A stretch of 64,000 nt of DNA from assembly GCF_014356525.2 (NCBI RefSeq), contig NC_052515.1, forward strand, positions 16,310,493 to 16,374,492, read 5' to 3'. Position numbers and translations under genes: made by a program. The notes beneath the pieces are model-generated. The model made no database searches, was not told where the DNA came from, and worked only from the letters and a program-made list of their open reading frames with translations. Shown here piece by piece: positions 36,372 through 46,466 of this stretch. Numbering within the stretch: position 1 is the stretch's first letter; every line of letters begins with the position of its first letter. The stretch is from Nilaparvata lugens (taxonomy: Eukaryota; Arthropoda; Insecta; Hemiptera; Delphacidae).

Positions 36372-39170
36372 ACTTCAATACTGGTAACTAGATAGATTAA
36401 AATGAGATTGGTCATGCATGGAGGTAGGGAAACAAATGAAGGATACATCATAAAAATTTGATTAAAAATAAATAAAAATGTATATTACACAAAAAAACAA
36501 CGAATAAATAAATATAGATATGTATAGAGCAACAAGCAAAAATTGTAAAAAATAAGAACAAAATATATATCAAAAAAGAAAGTATCACAGATCAGCTCGA
36601 AATTAATTAGTTTTTAGTTTTTTAGCACGAAACGTTACCATGTGCTTCTTGAATCATTACCATAAAAATATTCATTCAGATTATGTAGCTCAGTTATCGA
36701 CTTGCTGCTGCTTGTCAATTAAAAATCTCAATATATATCTTCTTCCCAAATTAATAAAAATAATCAATTGATAAACTATGAATCTCAAATATATTAATTT
36801 ATATAATATATATATCTCAGTATATATCTTAGGGCTAAAGGTTTGGCCTCTGGTGGAATTTAGATAAATCAATTTATCCAGTGAATATGAGCTTCATTTA
36901 TATCTTTATAATTTGCTAATAAAATTAATGATCGAGTGAGCATATATATATATTACAACATTAAATTTAAATATTTCTTTCATGTGTGCATCCTTAGACA
37001 TGTAAATCTGATATAGTTCTTGATTAGTAAGAATAAGTTTTTGTACTTTTCAAGACTTGCGCAAGTTTTATATTAATTTCAATATTTATATAACCCTTTG
37101 ACAAGCTAGCTTTTTAACTTTTTGTTTCACTCGAAGCACTGAGGGTGCCCTAGATTTATATATTTCTCGATAATTATCACTCATATGCTAAATTTCTCAA
37201 GATGATGGTGGCGATCCAAATTTTCTGTCATCCTGGATTTTCTGGTGGCTGAAATTGTCTTCTCCAAGGGAATAAATGAATATCTAAATGACTTACACTA
37301 ATACAGCATCACTAAGTCTTATACAAATCAATTAATGAATTTAAACTTCAAATCTCTCAAATGTACAATTCAAAAAAAATGGGACTTGTGCTCTATAAAT
37401 TTAGTGGCGTTCCATGGTGGCATCTGGCAAGCAAGTGGGCTCTGATCTACCCCTATTCTCTAAGATCATACTTCCGTCTTCCAAATTTGCATACATTTAA
37501 ATATCAAATTACTATGTCATTATAAAAATCAAATAGTCCGTGCCAATCTGCTAGGTTATAACCTATATCTCAGGTATTACATTTTATAATTACTCAGATC
37601 ACATGTAATACATAAACTGAGTAGTGATAACTTATAAATTCTTATCATTTATATGAATATCTATGATTACATTTGAATCGGCTTGTTATTGCCACCCATC
37701 AACTACTGCAATTTGATTGGTTCATCCAAAATTCACAAATGTATCCATGCGCCTACTGAATATACATACTTCCTTAATATTTTTATTTATTTTATGTGCT
37801 TTGTACATGCTCATTACATGTAACAAATTTTCATAAACTCTTCAAGTTGTTTTTCCATTTATAATAGCATGCCATGTGGTTACCAAATCCTCTAGTTGAA
37901 TACTATTCGTTTACAACAAAAATTGCCAAAGGTGTCTGGCTAAATTTCAAATTACATGGCTTGATTGATTATTTAGGTTGCCGCCCAGTAGGTATTATAG
38001 CCTAACCTCAAAATTCCAATATCTTATATAATACAATAAATAGCAAATAAAATTCTTTTCTATTTGGCTGTTCTGATGTAGCCAGGATACCCGTTATTAT
38101 CTAATCTTTCACTTGTTGCTATCGCACCCAGCAATAATAGAGCAGCTGTTTGCTTGAGACCTATAAAATCCTTTCATTTAGCGATGTTGCTTGCTTATCA
38201 AATTTAATTAATTACACCATGCACTAGGGAAACTCTGAGTAGGAGAAGAAGGTATCAGGAAAAGTAAATAGACGGTAGGTATGAAAGGATAAGATAAAGG
38301 ATGAAAATGGAGGAAAGGGATTGAAAACCGATAGTACCAGGTGGTGAGAAATTTTTTAGAAAACTAGTTCATTCACAAAGGATCGCAGAATAAGCAAGCA
38401 CAGACGTCAGAAGAGTACTCTTACTGAAACAGTGGGAGGGGGGGCAAACAACGGAGGATTTAGGCAGCGGTATATCCAGAGGAATAATTTGTGGGGGTGG
38501 TCATGACATTGGAGTAGAAAGCACATAAACTTTGGTGGTGACACCGGTGGGTGGGGGGGATTGAAGGAAACCCCCCACCAAAAAAGGTTCCGGGGGTCCT
38601 CCACCAGAACATTTTGGGAATATACCTCCAATGTGATGGGTTTTTTAACGCAATTTTCACTTGAAAACAAACATTCCACTCAAGCTATTTTGGTAGGCCA
38701 AAGAAATGTAGTCTGTAATTTTCACTGAATTTACTAATTACTTTGACTGAATACAAGAACTAATTGGCAAAAAAAAATGTTCAAACTTGGTACACAAGCT
38801 CAGCTGAGGTATAAAAATGTTTTATTGGAAGTTAAGTTCCGCCTAAAATTGAGACGCCTAAGTTCCGCCCAAAATCGATGGTTTTTTGGCGTTTTTCCTG
38901 CTTTTTCAAGACCCTCTAAAGATCAAACTGGCGGATCATGATGAAATTTCGTACAGAAGTTCAGCAAGGGTTAAGAAATGTATTCTTGAGAGGATTCATT
39001 TGTATAAATGTTAATTAGTACAATATTTTTCCCTACAGTTACAAGTAAAATAGCAAGTGAAGAATTGAATTGTATTGAAATGAGTCATTTTTATATTTCA
39101 TAAAATTTCTATAGTCTTATGCTTATCGTGAATACTCTAAGCATATTTTGAGTGAGAGTCGATATCACTA
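36372..39170. other. AT-rich DNA, no gene seen
   Basis: About 2.8 kb, inferred intron of the EF-hand-like gene. A G-run-rich patch at 38430-38640 contains short open frames on the minus strand that look like chance. No recognisable element. Confidence 0.4.
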
Positions 39171-39176
39171 ACTTAC

Positions 39177-39272
39177 CCTTTCCTATAATTTTTTCCTTGA
39201 CTTTGTTGACTCTGTCCACATCCGATACAGAAACATAACCAGTTCTTCCCCCATCAAGTAGATTGAAGAGGT
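39177..39272 (-). CDS. Host gene exon, EF-hand-like loop (second visible exon)
   Basis: 96 bp exon on the minus strand between an excellent acceptor (TTTTCCTCTTGCAG) and a consensus donor GTAAGT (39171-39176). The frame reads LFNLLDGGRTGYVSVSD then VDRVNKVKEKIIGK. The 12-residue stretch DGGRTGYVSVSD has Asp at positions 1 and 12 and Gly at 6, like an EF-hand loop, but it lacks the usual Glu at 12. Phases fit the exons on both sides: two leading bases complete a Tyr codon with 40028-40055, and one trailing base completes Gly with 24680-24779. Gene identity not recognised; calcium binding is a possibility only. Confidence 0.72.
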
Positions 39273-40027
39273 CTGCAAGAGGAAAATTACCAATATTGTT
39301 GTAGGATTGTACAAAATACGTGCCAATGTACATGAACTCTAAATTATATGTTCACCCACAACCGAAATAATCTGAAGAGTCTAAGAACTACAAAAAAGAT
39401 TGGGTAACTGAAAGCTGGATGTTTAATATTATTAGGTTCATGGAGCGTTCAAAACGTATGGCAATATATCAAATTTAGACTATAATCGAGTAAAATCTCA
39501 ATAATTACTATAGTTGGAAAATCAAATCCTTTTAATCTACTGTTATATTCAAATCTCCTGAGAGCTCAATCATTTCTATCCGAAATGTAGATGTAGAACA
39601 TGTAGATCCATTAGGGAAGGCATCATGCATGATACCCATTGAAAAATGTTTGCAATACAGGATTCAAATTTTGACATATTTTGCAAATTGTTTTTTCTTA
39701 TCACTTAGTAGAAAACACTGTTCATGTGACACACTGTGATACACTATTGATAGATAGATAGATAGGTTAATCTATCAGCTTTGGTACTTGGAATCATGTT
39801 TCCAAGAGCACTGCATAAAATGCAAGTCTGATAGGTTGATTCTCTCCAATGATATTTATTGGATCTATAGTTGGTTAGCTTCAAACCTCTGCTGCTTTTT
39901 ACAGTGGATTTCACTTTCAATCAATAATCTACATACAATATTGTATTTTTTATAAATCTAATTTGATCTGATATTGTCTCAATCTATAATAACTTTACTA
40001 CAATAGGCCTATAGCTTTGATACTTAC
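39273..40027 (-). other. Intron between the microexon and the EF-hand-like exon
   Basis: 755 bp by inference. It contains a short GATA-type run near 39750-39765. No coding seen. Confidence 0.5.
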
Positions 40028-40055
40028 AGACTTCAGACGTTTCTGCTTGGATCAA
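40028..40055 (-). CDS. 28 nt microexon of the EF-hand-like gene
   Basis: Minus strand, flanked by acceptor TTATTATTTTCACAG and donor GTAAGT (40022-40027). It reads LIQAETSEV plus one base. With the next exon this gives LIQAETSEVYLFNLLDGG without a stop. The small size lowers certainty, but both splice sites are strong and the phase fits. Confidence 0.5.
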
Positions 40056-40785
40056 CTGTGAAAATAATAATATACATAATTAGTTATGCATTATCATATC
40101 ATTACACTAAGCTATACATCATAAAAATCCTAATTTCTTTAGTACAAGGGAGGGACGGGTAACTTGGCTATGTTTACCCCTTAACTGGTTCAAACAAAGC
40201 TGCAAAATCAAAACATGAGTTCCAAACATTTCATACAAATTCCTTTTTGCATGATCAGCAAAGATTCCTATATGTAATAATAAAGGAGAGAATTGACTTA
40301 TACACACGTACGGGATAGAAAATTCACGAATGACACATCATCACACATGAACTACTGGACTGATCAATTTGAAATTTTGCATATAGTTTCTTAATTTTCC
40401 GGGGATGGTTAAGGCCTATTTTGAATTCTTCAAGATTTCAGTAGGTCAAATTTTCAGTTTGACAAGTTTCTATTAAGACTCTTGCGGAGCGCGGGTTCCC
40501 TGCTCAAAATAAATAATCAAAAAGGTATGAGGCCAAAAAAACAGAAAATTGGATTCAAACATGCTTTTTAAAAAAAAATGTCATACCTTGAAGCTAGGAT
40601 ATCACTAAAACTATGAGAGATGTAGAGAAAGCTGTGATATGGATGATGTAGGAAATTTTTTAAACTATATTTTTTACAGAATAGTCATGTTCTTGATATG
40701 CGTAGTTTTAGATTATATCTGAGAAACCAAGAAAAATGGCATCTTTGAACCACCTATCCCCTCAAAACAAGGAATCTTGGTTTGC
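40056..40785. other. AT-rich DNA, no gene seen
   Basis: Probably intron or 5' flank of the minus-strand gene. No supported exon further upstream was found. Confidence 0.4.
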
Positions 40786-40789
40786 TTCC

Positions 40790-41075
40790 CTCGGGTACGC
40801 GACTAGGTGCCATCCCAACTACTTGACACCCCGACTAGTTGTCCCCTTTTGAAACCGGTTTTTAGGGGACAAGTAGACGTGAACCATACCCATCTGAGGA
40901 GGTGATAACTAGTCGGGGGGACATCCTGTCATAAGGGTGCGAGGTGTCAAGCTGTCGTTTACGGTCGGGACTAGTTGACACCTCTGGTCCAGTAGGTGTC
41001 AACGGCAGTGGCATATTTTTACAAGGGTACAAGTAGTCGTCTACGGTCACAACAACCTATCCCCTCGACTCCACT
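40790..41075. repeat. GTAGTCGGGG-rich repeat, copy 1
   Basis: Shares with 42775-43130 several segments in the same order: AAGGGTGCGAGGTGTCAAG, then TTTGGTCCAGTAGGTGTCAA-like, GGCATATTTTTAC and AGGGTACAAGTAGTCG. The word ACTAGTCGGGG / AAGTAGTCGGGG recurs inside, also inverted (CCCCGACTAGTTG near 40834). More GC-rich than its surroundings. Confidence 0.75.
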
Positions 41076-41644
41076 CCACAAGGAATCACCATTCCAGCTG
41101 GCTCTTCATTTGAAAGTTTGAAAATTTAGCCAAACTATCAAGTATGAAAAGGCATTAAGATTCCTAATTTTGTATTTTTAACATCATGAGTGAGCCTTTT
41201 CAACCATGTTGCAATCAAGAATAAGTATAGAAAAAGACTGAATGTTGAAAGAGCCTCAAAATATTTGTCTAGCATTAGTGACAAGTTATTTGTAACTTGT
41301 CTTGAGTAATGAATAAACTTTTAACCGGTTCCATTTTTATATGAAACATCTGTAAACTCATATTATTATATACATTATAAACTTATATTATAATATGGAA
41401 ACATTTTTATTTTTATATTATTCATTTTTAAACTCTAAGCTCATTTTTATATTTGATACATTGTCATATGATTGATCACATGTATTATATATAGTATATA
41501 GTATAGTTGTTAATTGTATTCCGAGAATTCATCTCATTCAGAGTTATTTCCAGATTTAGTAGGAGGTGATGAAGTATATATGGATTGGAAAACCATCCAA
41601 TTTGAAGACCTGACTGTCAATCAGATCGATAAATATATAGAGTA

Positions 41645-41832
41645 GGAATTCTTCTTCATCTTCTTCTTATTCTTTTTTCTTCTTCTTCCTCCTCTTCATC
41701 TCTTTCTTCTTCCTCCTATTCTTTTTCTTCTTATCTTTATTCTTATTCCTCTTCTTATTTATTCCTCTTCTCCTCACCTTATCTCTCTCTTTCCTCTCTC
41801 GCTCTCTCCCACTCCCACTCTCTCTTTCCCAA

Positions 41833-41895
<63 letters not shown>
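41645..41895. repeat. Pyrimidine-rich microsatellites (TTC)n and (CT)n
   Basis: Imperfect TTCTTC/CCTCTT runs from about 41648, then a nearly pure CT run at 41838-41895. Confidence 0.9.
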
Positions 41896-41896
<1 letters not shown>

Positions 41897-41899
41897 ATC

Positions 41900-42770
41900 T
41901 GTCTGTCCAACCCTAGAGCACTGCATGACAAATATTCTAATCTCCCTTCCTTTCCATTCTTCATTCCATTCATTCATCCTAAACATAGTGCAAATAATAG
42001 GGCAAATAATTAGAGTTGTGATGTAGAGCATTAAGCATTTTCCTCTCATTGTTATTAATTATTTTTATCATAATATTATTTCTTTTTTCCAATATTATAT
42101 TATTTGTATTTATTTTTTTGGAGTTAATTTGTCATCAATAAATTATCTTGAATATTTAAAAAAGAAATTTCTTGTCTCATTTTTTCCCTCAATTTCTATC
42201 TCATATTTACTCTAATTGCCTCTCATATAATATGCCCAGGAATTCGAGAAATAATTTCTTTCTTTCAATATTTGCAGTGATAGATATGGCAACACGCTAC
42301 TCTTCTTAATAATCATACTCTCAAAATTTGTTTGAACAGTGTCTGTGAGTGTAGAAGACACAGACACAACTTGAAGATTCTCATTGGCCTTCTTATGGTC
42401 TGATTGCAATCTGATCGCAAGTTTGTATAAATACCAGACTGATAGCTTCATCTGCCATATCATTCATTGATGAATGAAAATTTGACTGTCCTAGCATTAG
42501 GCTCAATTTACTCGTAAACGGTGCGCCTGACGTGAAAATATAACTGAACAAAATGTGTTTAGAATTGTGTTCTACATCTGGTTCAGTCATCAAAAGGGCT
42601 TATTATTTATTTTTTCTGTTTTCAACGAATTCGAAAAAATTTATCCTAAAAATAGCAAAGACAGCGAATACCTCCCGAACCGTGCGTTTGACGGGAAAAT
42701 GTTACTGAACCAAAAGTGCTTGGAATTCAATTCTACATCATAACCATCGATAAAAATTGCTTGATCCCTC
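41900..42770. other. Unassigned AT-rich DNA
   Basis: A minus-strand open frame at 42212-42463 has no splice or family support. Two similar words (CGTGAAAATATAACTGAACAAAA near 42530 and CGGGAAAATGTTACTGAACCAAA near 42692) suggest a local duplication of about 160 bp period. Confidence 0.35.
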
Positions 42771-42774
42771 CTCC

Positions 42775-43130
42775 CTACGCCGCGGGGCTGTAAGTCGTGC
42801 CAACTGGTGCTCTGTAGGAGACAAGTAGTCGGGGTGACAACTTGACGCCAGCGTGCAAGGTGTCATGTAGACGTGAGCCATCCCCGTCTACTTATCTCCT
42901 TTCTAAGGAGGTGTCAACTAGTCGAGGGGACACCCTGACGCAAGGGTGCGAGGTGTCAAGTTGTTGTATACGGTCATGACTATTTGGCACCTTTGGTCCA
43001 GTAGGTGTCAAGTAGTCGGGGGGACAACTTGACGGCAATGGCATATTTTTACGAGGGTATAAGTAGTCGCCTATGGCTAAAATGACCAGGTGTCAAGTAG
43101 TCGGGGTGACAACTAGACGGCTACCCCTTC
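42775..43130. repeat. GTAGTCGGGG-rich repeat, copy 2
   Basis: Second, longer copy of the 40790 repeat, same orientation. The core GTGTCAAGTAGTCGGGG appears at least three times, often followed by GACAACTTGACGGCA or GACAACTAGACGGC. GTGTC/GACAC pairs could form short hairpins. No coding. Confidence 0.75.
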
Positions 43131-43800
43131 CCTCTATAACCTTTTTTCAGAATTTATTGTCTGGATGGTTGTCATAATGTTAATCATACTGTTTAGATAA
43201 TAGATGATATTCAGTCAGTGGAAGAAAAATTGAATTTTGAATTCATTGAATTTCAATCATTAGGGGGATCTTTTCCTACAACTTATATTTTGAAAGTTTC
43301 TCCTATTTCTCGAGATTTTAAAGCATTTGAAAGAAATATATTTATTTATTTTATTTATTCTATTTATTTTATTTATTCCATATATATTCTATTTATATTA
43401 TTTAATTTATAAATTTTATTCAATTTATTTATTTCATAAATATTCTATTTATTCCATTTATTTCATTCATTTTAAATATTACAACAGTGCGATAGTATCC
43501 CTCTAGCTGTGAGCTATTTGAAGAATATATAGAAATAATCTATCATCCATCAGAAATAAATCCAATTGATCTATCAGCCACGGCAGTGAATGGATGATTT
43601 TTGTTTTGAGCTCTGTTATCTGATTTTTCTACTGTGAATTGAGTTGAATCTTGAATCTAACCTTACTATTAATTCTATTCTCTCCTATGTTTTGCTAAAT
43701 ATTCTGTTCATCTATCCAGCTGCTATTATAGTCATGAGATTGTTTGTGATAAGGTCAAATTTTGCATTACTTTGTCGATCAGTTTGTCATCTTACAGGGG
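43131..43800. other. AT-rich DNA with TTTAT-type simple repeats
   Basis: A run of TTTATTTATTC-like repeats at 43335-43470; the rest is unassigned. Confidence 0.5.
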
Positions 43801-44330
43801 TAGGCATTAATACCTGTTCCGCCTTCAAACATTCTCCCACCTTTTTCTTGGTCTGCCAATACTTCTCCTCCCTTCTGGCTTGTAAGCAATGACAGCTTTG
43901 GGGATTCTTCCGTTTCCCATTCTCTCAATGTGTTCTCTCCACTGTTTTTGATACTCGTCAACTCGTTGAGGTATAGAGATCACATTGAGCTCTCTACGGA
44001 TATCAATATTATAAAGCCTGTCCTCTCTGGTGCATCCCTTCACTGACCTTAAAAATCTCATTTCGGCCGCCTGTAACCTGCTCCACTCCCTTCTCTTTGG
44101 TACCCAGGTTTCAGAGCCATACAAAAGTGTAGGGACGGCCATTACTTTATAAAATCTGAGCTTCGTCTCTTTTCGGGCTTTATTTTTGAGAGTTCTGTTG
44201 ATAGTTCCGCATATGTACTGGAATCTGTTAATTTTTGCATTCAAGTCATGGTCTTCCTCGTATGTAATATCACATCGCAAATATTTGAAATGTGATACCT
44301 GTTCCAGTATTCTGTTGTTGAGAACTATTT
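43801..44330 (-). pseudogene. Non-LTR retrotransposon 3' fragment (RT C-terminal domain)
   Basis: The minus strand encodes HFKYLRCDITYEEDHDLNAKIN, TKLRFYKVMAVPTLLYGSETW, MRFLRSVKGCTREDRL and GRRSIGRPRKRWENV. This is the typical tail downstream of RT in endonuclease-type non-LTR elements of insects. Style is similar to the element at 1-1865, which shows only the opposite end, so they may be one family; I cannot prove it here. The 5' part is missing. Confidence 0.8.
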
Positions 44331-44377
44331 TAGAATGTATCGGAGACTTCCCGGATCAGTTTGTTTTGGTACAAATA

Positions 44378-45542
44378 ATGAGTACGTGCAGTGTTTGTAA
44401 TCTATCGGTGAATAGAAACGCGAAGGAGAAGATTGTCTGTGAACAGTGCAAGTGCTTATTCCATGGTAAATGTGTGGGATTGGGGGAAGCAGAAATTGAG
44501 GAACTCGCTAACCGTGCATGGTATTGTACTAAATGTACAACTAAATTGCGTATACAACCAAGTAATTCAGACTCAACACCAGTGAGAGTGAATCCATCTT
44601 TAAGTACAACAAACCGTTCATTGATCTTGAAACTTTCAATAGAAAGATGGAGGAGCTTAAGAAATTAATATCTGATGGTCAAACTAAGCTGAATGAGAAC
44701 TTATCCAATGCTATAGGCCTATGCATTTGTACAGAAGAAAATGGCAGAACCTGTGAGACGCTGGCGAAGCAAGCTGATATGATTAGTGAACAACTTACTT
44801 ACTTACTTACTCCTCGGCTCTACAACCCATTGAGGGTCTTGGCCTCCCGCAGTATGCCTCTCCATTCGTCCCGATTTAGAGCTTTCCTTCTCCATCCTCT
44901 GATACCCATCTGCCTCAAGTTCTCTTTGCACCTATCCGTTTCCTTATCAAGTTTTTGCTGCGTTCCAAGTCAATCCGAGTGTTCCTGTCTGTTTCCGAGG
45001 CTATATTAGTGGGTTTCGTAACGTAGGTTTTTTTGCCCAACCCCCAACCTGGAGGACCAGTCCAGTTTTTGTTTCACGGTGGCTATTTAATTTCACCACT
45101 ACCCCCCGGCGCTGCTGGCTGCAGGGCCGGTGAGCTTTCCCCAATTCCAATGGGGACGCGCCCGATGGAGGTAACTGGCAATTCCCCACACGGGTTAGTG
45201 AACAACAGTCCACAATAAAAAAACTTTCTAATGAAAATGGGGAACTGTGTCGAAGGTTAGAGGACATTTCTTATCAGATGGATGATCTGGAGCAGTACTC
45301 TAGACATAACACTGTTGAGATCTACGGAGTTCCATCAGTAGATGATGAGGATGTTGCTGAAGTTGTTCTTCAGGTGTGTAAAACACTGAATATGGACGTC
45401 AACAAGGACTCTATTGATGCATGTCATCATCTCCGAAAAAGAGAGAATCGACCAACTGCAGGAATTGCGGTCCATTTTGTGTGCATGAGCGATGTTATTG
45501 CTACCCCAATTTCTAAATTTCTATACAGTTTGCACCCATTTG
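44378..45542 (+). pseudogene. ORF1 of a CR1-like non-LTR element with PHD finger, interrupted
   Basis: Starts at the ATG at 44378 (MSTCSVCNLSVN). A PHD-type zinc finger is visible: CSVC, CEQCKCLFHGKC, then WYCTKC. A frameshift near 44640 leads to MEELKKLISDGQTKLNENL, a coiled coil. At 44795-45194 a fragment of another element splits it; after that, STIKKLSNENGELCRRLEDI and YSRHNTVEIYGVP resume, the RNA-binding-like part known in such ORF1 proteins. The Polinton-type element begins at 45543. Known for the family: PHD fingers occur in ORF1p of CR1-like elements. No ORF2 follows. Confidence 0.8.
44783..45206 (-). mobile_element. 3' fragment of the GTAA-tailed non-LTR family
   Basis: 400 bp insert (44795-45194) flanked by a 12 bp duplication TTAGTGAACAAC (44783-44794 and 45195-45206). 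On the minus strand its end matches the end of the 28912-30709 element: GGCCAAGACCC, TTGTAGAGCCGAGGAG, then a GTAA repeat tail. A GC-rich stretch (45020-45190) makes up its 5' part. Confidence 0.88.
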
Positions 45543-46466
45543 AGTAGAATAAAAATGACAGACCCCAATTCAAATCAGCTGATTTGAATCTATCTTGCCC
45601 ACCCCACCCACTACCCCAGCGTCGTCCCCCACCCGCCCCCGGCCTTGGCTGGGTTGGAGGGTGACATGACAGTTGGTTAGTGAAGTCATCAGCTGTTCAG
45701 TGACGTCACTTGACCCCCACCCGCTACCCCAGCGTCGTCCCCCACCCGCCCCCGGCCTTGGCTGGGTTGGGGGTTACATGACAGTTGGTTAGTGACGTCA
45801 TCAGCTGTTCAGTGACGTCACTTGACCTTGAAATTTCCTGCCACAACAAATTTCCCTCCTTTTTTTCTTTCTTCTAACCTCAAACTAGATTTTACAACTA
45901 GATTAGACAACATAACCTGAAAATCTTTTTTTTCCCGCCATAAGCGGGGTGTGCGCACGCTCAGTGTCCAAGTATTGATTTGATTTCACATACACACACA
46001 CTCAATTGTTTGGTGTAGTATGAAATAGGCTATTGAAATTGAATATTTAGAAGTAGTACCATCATCAACACTATTGATTGATTTCCTCCTTTTACCCTGC
46101 TGCTTTTGGCATTCAAATTACACTTACTGCTTAGTGCGCGCACGCACGCTCAGTGACCAAGTATTGATTTCACAGACACACACTCAATATTGTTGTGCAT
46201 CTAATAGGCTATTGAAATTAAATATTAATATTAGCACTCTAACTATTGATTTTCCACTTTACCCAGTAAGGTTTTAGTGCATAGACACCAGACCCCAGAG
46301 TATTGATTTGATGTACTGCGGGTTGCATAAGCAAACCCCGCGTTTCTTACCTCTGTTACTTACCTTACTTAGCTTGTAACTATGAGCTATTTGATTTTCT
46401 CCTTTTTGGCTAACAAGCTGGGAGGAATGAAGGCTGAATAATTGTTGTTGGGAATGAATGAATAAT
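45543..46466 (+). repeat. Left TIR of the Polinton-type element
   Basis: About 924 bp, highly similar to the inverted 50196-51121. It contains two tandem GC-rich subunits of 113 bp (from about 45611 and 45724: CTACCCCAGCGTCGTCCC, GGCCTTGGCTGGGTTG) and several TGACGTCA or near-TGACGTCA words (45792-45799, and around 45702 and 45823). Confidence 0.9.

Noticed and set aside
38407..38679. Pro-rich minus-strand ORFs
   Set aside because: They lie over a G-run-rich patch with no domain, splice site or family support.
42212..42593. Possible further exon of the minus-strand host gene
   Set aside because: No convincing acceptor/donor pair or phase match was seen.
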